The notes: generated by a model not told the origin, from the letters alone. DNA of 64,000 nucleotides from Paenibacillus helianthi (GCF_001909055.1 NZ_LVWI01000114.1:1-64000), one strand, 5' to 3'; numbered from the stretch's first letter, positions 15,652 through 24,548 are shown. A program made the numbers and translations.

Positions 15652-17529
15652 ATGTCATCAAATAAACTGGTATTCAAAGAGGATGAAGTCGAGCGCCTGC
15701 GAACAAAAATAGGACAGGTGAGCCAGGATACCAATCAACTGTACTTGCAGCTGAAAGGCCAGGCAAACAGTTGGGGGGGTATCCCGCTCGGCCAAAACTT
15801 GCTGCAGGCGCAAGTGCTAATCAATGAATTGACGGTGGATGCGGAGAAGCTGGAAGACATCCTTAGGGCTGCTATCAAGGGAGTTCAGGACGTTCAGAAC
15901 GAGAATAAACGGCAGATGAGCCAGCTTGAACAGCGGTTTAGTCTGTTAGGAGGAATGTTCGGCAGATTTGGGGGAGGGAGCGGGACTGGAAGAATTCAGA
16001 TTCCTCCTTTTGCCCGGCAGACCGTTACGAAGCTGATCTCTACAGTTTCCACTTTAATGGGACGGGATGGACTGCACAGCGATCCTATGGTGCAGAAGCT
16101 GCAAAATATCATCCAAAAGTTTAGCTTCGGGACCACAGAGAGCATTGCGGCGCAGAGCAAGCTGAAAGATATCTACGAAGCGCGTGATGTAATTGCCAAG
16201 GCGCAGACGGCCTATGAGGTATACCAGGCATTTGGAAATAATGCTCAAATGAACGCGGTGCACAAGCTGGCAGAAGACGCACGCAAGAGGCTGGAATCCC
16301 TGGGTGTAGACGAAGTCCAGTACCGTGCGGAGAAGGATCTAAGCGCGGATTTCAAGCAGCCCGCGGTTAAAGCGTGTGACTATGATCCGTCGATTACGAC
16401 TAGCAGCGTACCGTTAGATCAGGATGAAGCGTATCTTTTGCTGCTGCGAATGGCGATGGAACCCGGGGACAAAGGGGAGTGGGCCAAGAACCAGTTGGAA
16501 ATCATTCATCGCGGAGGGCAGGGAATACTCTTAGCGAATCCGAACTCGGAAGCTTGGCGGGGAATCGTGAATCAGGCGATGGTACAGGATATCAAAAACG
16601 GTCCCCCGGTGGAGGAGGTCAGAGGAGATCAGGGGGATTGGCGAAGCCGGCCGGCCAAGAAAGATTTTATCGACAAGTATTTGGTGGACCCTCTCGATGA
16701 ACTGCTTACAGGTGAGAAGCCAGGAATCAAGACACAGGGACAGCAAGCGATGGAAGCTCAGTTTTTTGCAATGCAAATGGAGCAGCAGTCCGTACTGAGT
16801 GAATTCACAAGCGATTTCCAGGCCACATTGCGTGGCGCGGCGAGTGCAGACCGGATCACTGAAGTCTTGGGAATAGGTACCGTCAATCTGAAGAGTGGAA
16901 CCAATAAGAATGGACAAATTCAGTCTCCTAGTGGAATGGGAGGAAGCGGATTTGGTAAAATAAAAGAGTTGGACGGAGTAGAGGTAGGTGAAATGAAGCT
17001 TTTACCTAATCACAGTGAGCTGGAGAGCGTGGATGATTTTAATCCTACGTTTAAAGGGATTGAGGGGATGGGTAAAACTGAAGTAACAAAAGCACTCCAA
17101 CAACGAGTTGACGAGATACGAGCTGAATTACCAAGCTCAATCAAAAAATCTGGCAATTTAGGTGTTGCCAAGATAGAAATTAATGGACTACCTAATGAGC
17201 TTAAGGCTCACAGTAGCGTGAACTTTGCTACTGATAAAGGTTCGGACGGTTTTGTGTTGTTAAAACCAAAAGAGCAAAGGATTTTTGAAACCATAAACGT
17301 CGATAAGGACGGATATGTTGGAACAGAAAAATCTTATAGTCGTGAATGGGATACAGAAGTTAAAATATTGGAGGACATAGCATCTAAACTTGGGGCGAAC
17401 ACACACGCCAAGGGAACAATTGACTTATTTACCGAACGGTTGGCTTGTGCTAGCTGTAGTGATGTTATCTTGGAGTTTAGAAGAAAGTACCCTAATATAC
17501 AGTTGGATGTTCATACTGGAAAGAAATGA
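15652..17529 (+). CDS. Polymorphic toxin, WXG-like N-terminus and deaminase-like C-terminus
   Basis: 625 residues without a signal peptide. The first ~100 residues are helical and resemble the WXG100/LXG export region of type VII-secreted effectors, followed by a Gly-rich hinge (MFGRFGGGSGTG, near 105-116) and a long pre-toxin region. The C-terminal ~120 residues look like a deaminase: a W-D-T-E motif (E569) where a catalytic H/C-x-E is expected, then TERLACASC with the zinc pair C599/C602 and a FRRKYPNIQLDV strand. The best guess is the XOO_2897/BURPS668_1122 group. Two immunity-like genes follow. The segments up to FKGIEGMGK recur in a silent cassette at 18.6 kb, showing where the interchangeable tip begins. 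RBS GGAGG lies before the ATG. Confidence 0.75.
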   Translation: MSSNKLVFKEDEVERLRTKIGQVSQDTNQLYLQLKGQANSWGGIPLGQNLLQAQVLINELTVDAEKLEDILRAAIKGVQDVQNENKRQMSQLEQRFSLLGGMFGRFGGGSGTGRIQIPPFARQTVTKLISTVSTLMGRDGLHSDPMVQKLQNIIQKFSFGTTESIAAQSKLKDIYEARDVIAKAQTAYEVYQAFGNNAQMNAVHKLAEDARKRLESLGVDEVQYRAEKDLSADFKQPAVKACDYDPSITTSSVPLDQDEAYLLLLRMAMEPGDKGEWAKNQLEIIHRGGQGILLANPNSEAWRGIVNQAMVQDIKNGPPVEEVRGDQGDWRSRPAKKDFIDKYLVDPLDELLTGEKPGIKTQGQQAMEAQFFAMQMEQQSVLSEFTSDFQATLRGAASADRITEVLGIGTVNLKSGTNKNGQIQSPSGMGGSGFGKIKELDGVEVGEMKLLPNHSELESVDDFNPTFKGIEGMGKTEVTKALQQRVDEIRAELPSSIKKSGNLGVAKIEINGLPNELKAHSSVNFATDKGSDGFVLLKPKEQRIFETINVDKDGYVGTEKSYSREWDTEVKILEDIASKLGANTHAKGTIDLFTERLACASCSDVILEFRRKYPNIQLDVHTGKK

Positions 17530-17560
17530 TTCTATTTAAATGTGAAGAGGGTTAATCCAT

Positions 17561-17902
17561 ATGGAAATTTGGAGTTATGAAGAGGCCAATGAAATAGTGC
17601 GTGAAAATTTTAACCAATCCTTAGCTCTTGGACTAAATATAGTCCAATCAGTTGAAAGAGCACTCTATGAATTTGAAACAGTAATGGAAGAAAATGAAAT
17701 TGAAAAACTCATGATTTATATTATTTTGACAAAATTAGGTGTTGAGCACAATGAAGTTCGGCCCGATATCTGCGACGAGTTTTTCAGACTTACAGAAACT
17801 CACACTTTATTACAAATTCTAAATCAATTTGATAACACTGAACTAAATATTGTGAAAAAAGAGATAGATGAGTTACGGAGGCGGCTTTTGAAAGAAATAT
17901 AA
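17561..17902 (+). CDS. Immunity protein, Imm3-like (first copy)
   Basis: A 113-residue acidic helical protein beginning MEIWSYEEANEIV. The conserved W near the start, the downstream F-x-x-S-x-x-x-G pattern (FNQSLALGLN) and an E-x-E-K-x-x-x-Y-I segment fit the Imm3-like family of cytosolic immunity proteins. It starts 32 bp after the toxin and is expected to bind and neutralise the toxin tip. It is about 30% similar by eye to the next gene. The codon use is AT-rich compared with the toxin's front part, as is usual for exchangeable toxin/immunity ends. Confidence 0.7.
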   Translation: MEIWSYEEANEIVRENFNQSLALGLNIVQSVERALYEFETVMEENEIEKLMIYIILTKLGVEHNEVRPDICDEFFRLTETHTLLQILNQFDNTELNIVKKEIDELRRRLLKEI

Positions 17903-17973
17903 GTCAAATAAGCCTAGTAGAAGTACTCATTCCGACTTTGTACGATGCGGCGTAATAAAGGGGAAATCACAAT

Positions 17974-18324
17974 TTGGAGGAATGGGGCTACAAGGAACTA
18001 CGAGAATACGTGGGCGAAGTTTTTAGTAATTCAATTAATGATGGACTGAATGCTCTGGAAGCAGGAGGACGATGTTTGTATGAGTTTGCTAACGTGATTG
18101 AGGAGGGTGACACCGAGAAGACGATATTTTATATTAGTGTAGCTAATCTACAAATTAATAGTGGGATTCTTTCTTCTCGAATCTATGAAGTAGTTGATAA
18201 TATCATTAAGTCTTTTGATTTCGATACCATTGTTGATGAGCTAGGAATTACCGATGCTAAGGATTTAAGTCTTCGTATCGAATCACTTAAAACAAAGATG
18301 CAAAGTGTTGAGGTTATTGGTTGA
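17974..18324 (+). CDS. Immunity protein, Imm3-like (second, paralogous copy)
   Basis: 116 residues from a TTG start, LEEWGYKELREYVGEVFSNS, with AAAGGGG 10 bases upstream. It shares the W-x-Y-x-E start, the F..S...G pattern and an EKTIFYISVANLQ core with the preceding gene. Two related immunity proteins behind one toxin suggest either protection against a variant toxin made by neighbours or an inherited remnant of an earlier cassette. Confidence 0.65.
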   Translation: MEEWGYKELREYVGEVFSNSINDGLNALEAGGRCLYEFANVIEEGDTEKTIFYISVANLQINSGILSSRIYEVVDNIIKSFDFDTIVDELGITDAKDLSLRIESLKTKMQSVEVIG

Positions 18325-18344
18325 AAAATATCTGACCAAGGTCG

Positions 18345-18590
18345 TGGGGGTTACCCAGTCCCAAATGAACCCATCATTCAACAATAACACGTATAACCCA
18401 TTTAATACCTGTGTAAAGTTTTCTTCAATACGATGTACGCACTTCAAAGCTTGAATTTTATACCCTAATTAACGCTACTGCTTTACATAGAACAGGTCGC
18501 TTATGGTCAGATACCACCATGATTGACCTGTTTTTTGTTATCTTTGTTTTCTTGCGGGTTTTTCAAATTTACTCGCAACTCTGCAACGAT
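18345..18590 (+). repeat. Cassette-boundary direct repeat, copy 1
   Basis: 18345-18437 (core CCCATCATTCAACAATAACA) closely matches 19659-19757. The end of the stretch (TTTTTCAAATTTACTCG near 18556-18572) matches 19785-19801. The middle of this copy is interrupted by a terminator. The repeats follow immunity genes in both cases and bracket the silent toxin cassette. Confidence 0.75.
18491..18537 (+). terminator. Terminator after the toxin/immunity genes
   Basis: AACAGGTC pairs with GACCTGTT, with an inner ATGGT/ACCAT stem, followed by TTTTTT. Confidence 0.8.
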
Positions 18591-18591
18591 G

Positions 18592-19352
18592 GTATCTTTT
18601 GCTGCTGCGAATGGCGATGAACCAAGGGACAAAGGGGAGTGGGCCAAGAACCAGTTGGAAATCATTCATCACGGAGGGGAATACTCTTAGCGAATCCAAA
18701 CTCGGAAATCTGAAGAGTGGAACCAATAAGAATGGACAAATTCAGTCTCCTAGTGGAATGGGAGGAAGCGGATTTGGTAAAGTAAAAGAGTTGGACAGAG
18801 TAGAGGTAGGTGAAATGAAGCCTTTACCTAATCACAGTGAGCTGGAGAGCGTGGATGATTTTAATCCTACGTTTAAAGGGATTGAGGGGATGGGTAAAGG
18901 TCATCCCAACGTGACACCTAATCCAACACACAATGCAAGGGCGAACGAATTGATAATGTAGATGTACCTAAAGTGAAATTCACTTCTGTAACTGAGTATA
19001 TGAGACAAGAAGATGTGGCAATTAATAAGTATGCAAGCTTTAGAACTATGCAGAATGATACAAGTGATATAGCCAGGAATACAGGATGGAAGGAAGCCGA
19101 TATTCAACAGATTAAAAATCACTTATTCATTGAAAAGCATAAATTTGATAATGGTCAAGTAAAGTCATTTGACCCGAATTATCAACAAGCTTTGGCGTGG
19201 GAGCGACTAATGCAAGGGAACTATAATAAGAATGATATCTTGTTGCTCAATCACAATCTGATTACATGAAAAAGAATGGGGCTACCTACGAACAAGGACA
19301 TGCAGAAGCCCGAAAGTATTATAATTGGTCAGATAGCGTATTCGAAGAATAA
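18592..19352 (+). pseudogene. Orphan toxin-tip cassette (silent, frameshifted)
   Basis: 18592-18690 is a near copy of 16436-16550 of the toxin gene. About 330 bp are then missing and 18705-18897 is a near copy of 16883-17076, ending at the same FKGIEGMGK junction. A different tip follows. Its frame shifts near 18935, then reads from KVKFTSVTEYM through a segment with IKNHLF, FDPNYQQALAWERL and DILLLNHNLIT. A stop at 19267 separates this from a last piece in another frame (KKNGATYEQGHAEARKYYNW, stop at 19350). The F-D-P-x-Y-x-x-A-L-A-W block is a C-terminal module I recall from other polymorphic toxins, but I cannot name its activity. It has no export domain and no start of its own, so it is unexpressed sequence usable by recombination. 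Confidence 0.75.
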
Positions 19353-19365
19353 GGAGGAGATTAGC

Positions 19366-19611
19366 TTGGCTACTTACGTTTTATTGGTTAAAGAAGAAGA
19401 AAACGAAGAATTTGTAGTGTATAAATTTGGCCCTGATAAAGATAGATTAGGGAAGTTAAGGCTAAACAAAATTAATGGAGAACCTGAAGAAATTGAAAAA
19501 GTTCCAGGAACAACAACTAATTTCTATTATTTCACAGCCGCTTCAAAACTAATTAGAATACTCAAAGAAGGCGACGGAGTTTTTCCGGATACTACATCAT
19601 ACGCTTCTTGA
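19366..19611 (+). CDS. Probable immunity protein of the silent toxin tip
   Basis: 81 residues from a TTG start with AGGAGG 8 bases upstream (LATYVLLVKEEENEEFVVYKFG...). It begins 14 bases after the stop of the cassette's final toxin fragment, the usual toxin-immunity spacing. It is small, acidic and soluble, with no membrane segment. No family was recognised; the function is inferred from position only. An open frame extends upstream to 19276, but that part overlaps the toxin fragment. Confidence 0.6.
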   Translation: MATYVLLVKEEENEEFVVYKFGPDKDRLGKLRLNKINGEPEEIEKVPGTTTNFYYFTAASKLIRILKEGDGVFPDTTSYAS

Positions 19612-19658
19612 GTTAATTCGGTAAGGTAGTCCTAATAAAGATAATTTGTGATTCTGAG

Positions 19659-19812
19659 GGGGGCTACCCAGTCCCGAATGAACCCATCATTCAACCAATA
19701 ACACACTTAACTCATGTAATACCGTATAAAGATTTAGTCATTTCGTTTGTACGTACAGTAATGCTCGAATCGTTTCTTACGGTTTTTCCAAATTTACTCG
19801 AAACTGCATAAT
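19659..19812 (+). repeat. Cassette-boundary direct repeat, copy 2
   Basis: Matches 18345-18437 and 18552-18590 in the same order and orientation, without the terminator-containing insert of copy 1. Together the copies mark the silent cassette plus immunity gene as one duplicated module of about 1.3 kb. Confidence 0.75.
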
Positions 19813-19825
19813 ACTGGTTATATAA

Positions 19826-19872
19826 AGCAAAAAGCGGCACTTCTCCAAGTTAAGAGAGTTGCCGCTTTTGCT
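19826..19872. terminator. Bidirectional terminator
   Basis: AGCAAAAAGCGGCA...TTGCCGCTTTTGCT with an inner CTC/GAG pairing separates the toxin module from the convergent cdsA-like gene. Confidence 0.8.
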
Positions 19873-20786
19873 TACATAAAATCAAAAAAGTACCGGATCA
19901 CATGGAAGAACACCGGTGAGGTGTAGGCCAGGCTGTCGACGCGGCTCAGGTAGCTTGTCTGCAGGGCAGCGAATTTGTCATCATCGCCGATGAGCAAATC
20001 GCGCTTCAGCACCGACACCGTTAAGCTTCCGAAGAATCCGGCCAGACTGATCAGCACGCCGGAGAACAGACCGAAGATCGGGGTCAGCGGCGTGAAGTAA
20101 GGGTAGATCAGGTACGATACCCCTGTAGTAGCCACAAATGCACAGGCGAAGCCCTCCCAGGTCAGATTCGGGTTGGCGGTTGGAACGACCTTGCGTTTGC
20201 CGAAATAGATTGAAGCCAGATAATGTACGGCATCATTCAGCTGCGTGAGCACTACCAGGAACAGCACCAGCCCCGCGCCATACTCCGGTGTGGCAAATTG
20301 GAAGTAGGCCAGGTGGCTGAGACCGAACACCATGAGCATCAGCCCCCACTGGGTGGCGCTTACGCTGCGCAGGAATCCGAGTGTACCTTTGTTGATGAGC
20401 CGGGGCAGTGGCAGGAGCAGGAAGACATATACCGGGATGAAGACGATGAACATGCCATACCACTCTATGTAGATCCAGTAGAACTGCAGCGGAATGGACA
20501 GGTAGGCCCACAGGAACAGCCGTCGGTCCGCTTTTCGGGTACGGATCATGGAGAAATATTCTTTCAGTGCGAAGAAGGATAGTGCCATCAGGGATAGCAG
20601 GGACACGACCGGATTAATCAATGTGGCCAGACAGAAGATAAAGAGCATGCCCCACCAGGTCTTGATCCGGAAGCCAATTCCCGTGTAATCTTTATCCTTC
20701 TGGAGTCTGCTTACCAGGATGTAGAGCAAATGAATGGCGGATAAAGCGGTGAAGATAAGCACGAATGTAACGAGTGAACTGTTCAA
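19872..20786 (-). CDS. Phosphatidate cytidylyltransferase (CDP-diacylglycerol synthase) family
   Basis: A 304-residue integral membrane protein with about 8 hydrophobic segments. The C-terminal region has the CdsA signature: SVLKRDLLIGDDDKF, then a YLSRVDSLAYTSPVFFHVIRYF segment, matching S-x(8)-K-R-x(4)-K-D..D-R-x-D-S. CDP-diacylglycerol synthase makes the activated precursor of phosphatidylglycerol and phosphatidylethanolamine at the membrane. The usual lysine/GG of the first signature half is altered here (LLIGDDDKFAALQTSY), as in paralogues that accompany the essential cdsA elsewhere in a genome. It is monocistronic. Confidence 0.8.
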   Translation of the reverse strand: MNSSLVTFVLIFTALSAIHLLYILVSRLQKDKDYTGIGFRIKTWWGMLFIFCLATLINPVVSLLSLMALSFFALKEYFSMIRTRKADRRLFLWAYLSIPLQFYWIYIEWYGMFIVFIPVYVFLLLPLPRLINKGTLGFLRSVSATQWGLMLMVFGLSHLAYFQFATPEYGAGLVLFLVVLTQLNDAVHYLASIYFGKRKVVPTANPNLTWEGFACAFVATTGVSYLIYPYFTPLTPIFGLFSGVLISLAGFFGSLTVSVLKRDLLIGDDDKFAALQTSYLSRVDSLAYTSPVFFHVIRYFFDFM

Positions 20787-20901
20787 GCCATCACCAACTT
20801 GTCGCAGGATAGGATTCCAACAAAGGAATCATATGTTAATATATTAAAAAGTACAAGTTGCATGTGAGATTTTGACACTTCGATAAGGGGACTTTCTGTA
20901 T

Positions 20902-21450
20902 ATGGAAGCTGATCATTCGGTCTATATCCTGCTCACGAATACGGGGACACTGTTCACGAAGCTTATTCAAGGCTATACCAAAGCGCCTTACAACCACGCC
21001 TCCATCTCGTTTGACCGGGAGCTTACGGAACTGTACAGCTTCGGCCGGAAGAATCCGAGTAATCCCCTGAATGGCGGCTTTGTACATGAAGATCTGCGGA
21101 CAGGCACCTTCAGCAAATATCCGAATACCACCTGCGTAATCTACGAGCTGCATGTCTCTGGACGCGAGGTCGAGAAAATGCGCCGGGTCCTGCACATCTT
21201 CATCCGCAGCCGCCAAAAGTACCTCTATAATATGCTAGGTGTCATTGGCATTGCCCTCAAGGAACCTGTTGAGTTCAGCAACTCCTACTTCTGCTCGCAG
21301 TTTGTTGCGGAAATTCTGGACCGGTCCGGCATCAAGCTGTGGAACAAGCTGCCTGCGCTCGTTACGCCGGATGATTTCCGGCAGAGTGACCGGCTGGAGC
21401 TGATCTATCAAGGGAAGCTGAGTGAGTACGTGCCGGAGGAGGGCAAGTGA
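20902..21450 (+). CDS. Permuted papain-like hydrolase (YiiX/YycO-type NlpC/P60 relative)
   Basis: 182 residues with no signal peptide. The permuted NlpC/P60 fold places the catalytic His first (YNHASISFD, near residue 34) and the Cys late (YFCSQFVAEIL, near residue 134), as here. Relatives cleave amide bonds in peptidoglycan or act on lipids, with the substrate rarely known. The gene diverges from cdsA and has a weak ribosome site (AAGGGGA). It ends 5 bases before the stop of the convergent acetyltransferase. Confidence 0.7.
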   Translation: MEADHSVYILLTNTGTLFTKLIQGYTKAPYNHASISFDRELTELYSFGRKNPSNPLNGGFVHEDLRTGTFSKYPNTTCVIYELHVSGREVEKMRRVLHIFIRSRQKYLYNMLGVIGIALKEPVEFSNSYFCSQFVAEILDRSGIKLWNKLPALVTPDDFRQSDRLELIYQGKLSEYVPEEGK

Positions 21451-21454
21451 GCGT

Positions 21455-22234
21455 CTACAGCCTGTTCTTCTCCATCCATGAAGTAGCCCAATCCACCAGA
21501 GGACGTTGTTCCAGAAACCGGATATCGGCCTGCCCGACTTGATATACCGGAACATTCATTTCTTGGTCATACGCTTCTCCTAACCGGACAAAATCCTCAT
21601 CTTCAACAGCCTGGGTTTCGTAAGTCACCCACTTGCGCTTGCCTTCCACCAGGATGGCACTGCTTTCAAGAACCCATTTCTTAGCGGGGAAGTCTGCTCG
21701 GGTTTCTGCCAGATGCAAAGATGTGTTTTTATCATAGCCGACGCCTGCCAAGAGTACATAACCATGTAACTGATACAGCTTATCCAGCGGTGAGCCTGAG
21801 CCGAAAATATTGCTTATGTCATGGCCTTGCGTAAGATATTCAGCATGCTTGCCAACTGCAGCGACGGATCGGGCCGGATGATCGGACCGCGCAGCCCCTG
21901 GCCATTTACGGAACATTTCGGCCACAGCACCCATCCCTATAGCCGGCGTGATTTCTTTATTATAAGCTGGCCAGTGTTCCCGGATTAGGGGCCATCCTTC
22001 GGTGGGCGCGTCCCAGTGGACGCCTGTGGATGGATCGAGATTCTTCCAGGTCTGGGAAGGCATCATCAGAGTGCCTTCTTCACCCACAATTTCAAGGAGT
22101 GAACGGATGAAGGTTTCGGGTCCTCCTACAACATAGCCCAGTTGGCTTAAGGAAGCGTGTACGAGGATATGTTGTCCTTTGGTGAGTCCACAGTTTGTGA
22201 ACTGGGAGACTAAGTCCTCTTTCGTTAAAATCAT
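21455..22234 (-). CDS. AAC(3)-family N-acetyltransferase
   Basis: About 259 residues of the antibiotic N-acetyltransferase fold: HILVHASLSQLGYVVGG, TLMMPSQTW, HPARSVAAVGKHA and GSPLDKLYQLHGYVLLAGVGYDKNTSLHLAE, the last carrying the conserved H near the catalytic site. The family transfers acetyl from acetyl-CoA to the 3-amino group of aminoglycosides, but many chromosomal Bacillota members (YokD-like) have no proven drug substrate. The start at 22234 has GGAGA 6 bases upstream; an in-frame GTG at 22258 lacks one. Confidence 0.8.
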   Translation of the reverse strand: MILTKEDLVSQFTNCGLTKGQHILVHASLSQLGYVVGGPETFIRSLLEIVGEEGTLMMPSQTWKNLDPSTGVHWDAPTEGWPLIREHWPAYNKEITPAIGMGAVAEMFRKWPGAARSDHPARSVAAVGKHAEYLTQGHDISNIFGSGSPLDKLYQLHGYVLLAGVGYDKNTSLHLAETRADFPAKKWVLESSAILVEGKRKWVTYETQAVEDEDFVRLGEAYDQEMNVPVYQVGQADIRFLEQRPLVDWATSWMEKNRL

Positions 22235-22288
22235 GCGGTTCTCCTTACCAGTTGTCACGTGAATCTCCGCCTTTCATTAAGGTCAGAT

Positions 22289-22314
22289 AACCCCGCTGCA
22301 AAAGCAGCGGGGTT
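22289..22314. terminator. Compact GC hairpin
   Basis: AACCCCGCTGC-AAAA-GCAGCGGGGTT, a perfect 11-bp stem, lies upstream of the acetyltransferase on its strand. It lacks a clear T-run, so its role (leader hairpin or weak terminator) is uncertain. The rest of 22315-22500 is AT-rich with no gene. Confidence 0.5.
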
Positions 22315-22516
22315 GTCTCTTGGCGTAGCCAGGGAAGCAGTGCCCTTTGGTTATATATTCCATAAATACTATACCAGCGAGTGTCATTTGCAGCAATAGC
22401 GGATCAGCCCATTTTATGCATTGACCTGTAAACGGATACAGATTAAAATTATGGTGAATTTATAACAATATAATAACAAAAAAATAACAAATAAATAAAA
22501 GGAGAGATACACTACA

Positions 22517-23491
22517 ATGGCAATGTTAAAGCATTATACCCCCTGCAATCCAAACGCCTCGGAAGAGGTCCGGACCGTCTTGAAGTATCTCAGCGATATT
22601 TCCGGTAATGGAATTCTTACAGGCCAGCATACCCAGACCACTGTGCAGAAGGAGCTGCGTTATATCGAAGAGGTGACCGGCAAGCTGCCTGCTCTTTGCG
22701 GATTTGAGCTGCTGGCGTATTCGCCTAATATCAATGTCGAGAAGACCACCCCGGAATGCATGCTGGAAGTGGAAGAGAACAAGAATACACTGGATAATGC
22801 ATGGGATTGGGCACTGGGCCGGGGAGGATTAGTTACATTTACGTGGCACTGGTTTTCACCTTTTGGCAGCTGGGCTAAGGGTTTTTATGCGGAGAATACC
22901 ACTTTTGACGCCTCCAAGGCTGTCATAGAAGGAACGGAAGAATACAAAGCGCTGCTGTCGGACATGGATGTGATGGCGGGGATTTTGAAAGAATTTTGTG
23001 ACAAGCAGATCCCTATCCTGTGGCGTCCATTCCATGAATCCGAGGGTACGTGGTTCTGGTGGGGAGCCAAGGGACCTGAGGTTGCAGCGAAGCTGTACCG
23101 GATTATGTACGACAGATACACCAATCATCACCAGCTGAATAACCTGATCTGGGTGTGGAACTCGCCGCTCGTGGAGGGCTATCCGGGTGATGATGTAACC
23201 GACGTGATCTCCAGAGACCTGTACCCGCCGAAGCATGTCCACACAGATCTGCGTCCGGAATACGAGGAATTGGTTCAGATTACGCCGTCCCCCAAAATCA
23301 CGGCACTCGGCGAAATAGGCGTGATTCCGAGTATGTCCCAGCTGTCTGAAACAAGAATTCCGTGGACATGGTATATGACCTGGTCTAATGAATACGGTGC
23401 ATCTGAGGAATGGAATACACAAGATGAGCTGCGCCGGGCGTATCACCATGAATACGCGATCACCCTGGACAAGTTGCCTAAGCTGTATTAA
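22517..23491 (+). CDS. Glycoside hydrolase family 26, beta-mannanase-like, cytoplasmic
   Basis: 324 residues covering one GH26 (beta/alpha)8 barrel: TGQHTQ near the start, TFTWHWFSPFG, the acid/base Glu in LWRPFHESEGTWFWWG, and the nucleophile Glu in ALGEIGVIPS. The family cleaves beta-1,4-mannans or manno-oligosaccharides. There is no signal peptide, unlike most secreted mannanases, so it should act on imported oligosaccharides. RBS AAGGAGAG lies about 9 bases before the ATG. No transporter or other glycan gene is adjacent. Confidence 0.85.
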   Translation: MAMLKHYTPCNPNASEEVRTVLKYLSDISGNGILTGQHTQTTVQKELRYIEEVTGKLPALCGFELLAYSPNINVEKTTPECMLEVEENKNTLDNAWDWALGRGGLVTFTWHWFSPFGSWAKGFYAENTTFDASKAVIEGTEEYKALLSDMDVMAGILKEFCDKQIPILWRPFHESEGTWFWWGAKGPEVAAKLYRIMYDRYTNHHQLNNLIWVWNSPLVEGYPGDDVTDVISRDLYPPKHVHTDLRPEYEELVQITPSPKITALGEIGVIPSMSQLSETRIPWTWYMTWSNEYGASEEWNTQDELRRAYHHEYAITLDKLPKLY

Positions 23492-23574
23492 GAGAACGGT
23501 AATGGAGAAGGGCGGCCGTGAGGCCGGCTGAGCCCATATCAAGCGGCATGGTCAGAGCCCGGTGGTGGCCGTGT

Positions 23575-24465
23575 TTACCCCTCCTCCGGCACCACTACCT
23601 GAATATGGCGGGGGAGTACGCTCAGCCGGATCGGCAGAGCCGGGCCTTCTTCGCCGTCCACGTTGGTCCTCATGACATTTGCCGAGCTTACGGTTACTTC
23701 TCTTGCAGTGAAATAATCCACGTCCTTGTGGTTCTTGAGCGTGCCGAGCAATAAAGAGATACTGACCGTAAGCGTGTTGAGGAAATTCAGATCCTTAATG
23801 ATGTAGCAGTGGAGCAGTCCGTCATCAACAGCGGCATCCGGGGCCAGTTTTTCGAAACCTCCTACGGAATTGGTCAGTGCAGCAAGGAACAGCGGAGTCT
23901 CACCTACCCAGGTCTTGCCATCATGCTGTATGGTGAGCGGATGGGCGGCGTTGCCTGCCAGCTCTTTGATGCCCTCTTTGAAATAGGCCAGAGCGCCGAA
24001 TCTGGATTTGTCATGCGAAGATACGGAGGACAGGGATTCGGCCAGCGGTCCGGCAGCGACCACGTTGACGAACAACTGGCCGTTTAGCCTGCCTGCGTCT
24101 ACCCGTTGCACCCGGGAGGAGGCCAGTGTATGAATGGCTTCTTCCGGAGTCAGCGGAATCTGCAGCGCGCGGGCAAAGTCATTCACCGTCCCAAGGGGGA
24201 TAACCCCCAGCTTCGGCTGGTGTGACTGGCCAAACAGGCCGTTGATCGTTTCATGAAGCGTTCCATCCCCTCCGATAGACACCACCAGATCGGCTTTAGC
24301 TTCACAAGCAGCAATGCAATATTCGGTGGCATCCCCTTCTTTTTGCGTCTCCTTGACCGTAACCTCATAACCCCGGCTCACCAGCAGTTCCTCGGTACTA
24401 CTGACATAATCCGGTGCTTCCTCCTTGCCGGATGAGGGGTTCACAATAATCATAGCCTGCGTCAT
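23575..24465 (-). CDS. Diacylglycerol/lipid kinase, YegS/DgkB family
   Basis: A 296-residue soluble kinase: nucleotide-binding VNPSSGK, the catalytic-domain GGDGTLHETINGL, and the LGVIPLGTVNDFARAL block that is diagnostic of the diacylglycerol kinase catalytic domain. Such enzymes phosphorylate diacylglycerol or related lipids at the membrane surface. GAGG lies 10 bases upstream of the ATG. It is in the same direction as the cyclase gene, 83 bp downstream, with no obvious functional link. Confidence 0.85.
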   Translation of the reverse strand: MTQAMIIVNPSSGKEEAPDYVSSTEELLVSRGYEVTVKETQKEGDATEYCIAACEAKADLVVSIGGDGTLHETINGLFGQSHQPKLGVIPLGTVNDFARALQIPLTPEEAIHTLASSRVQRVDAGRLNGQLFVNVVAAGPLAESLSSVSSHDKSRFGALAYFKEGIKELAGNAAHPLTIQHDGKTWVGETPLFLAALTNSVGGFEKLAPDAAVDDGLLHCYIIKDLNFLNTLTVSISLLLGTLKNHKDVDYFTAREVTVSSANVMRTNVDGEEGPALPIRLSVLPRHIQVVVPEEG

Positions 24466-24548
24466 ACACGACTTCCTCTCTGTTTGCAGTTATGTGTTGT
24501 ACTTACATTACCCCCAAAAGAAGCCATTGAATGATAGTTAGAGTAGTA

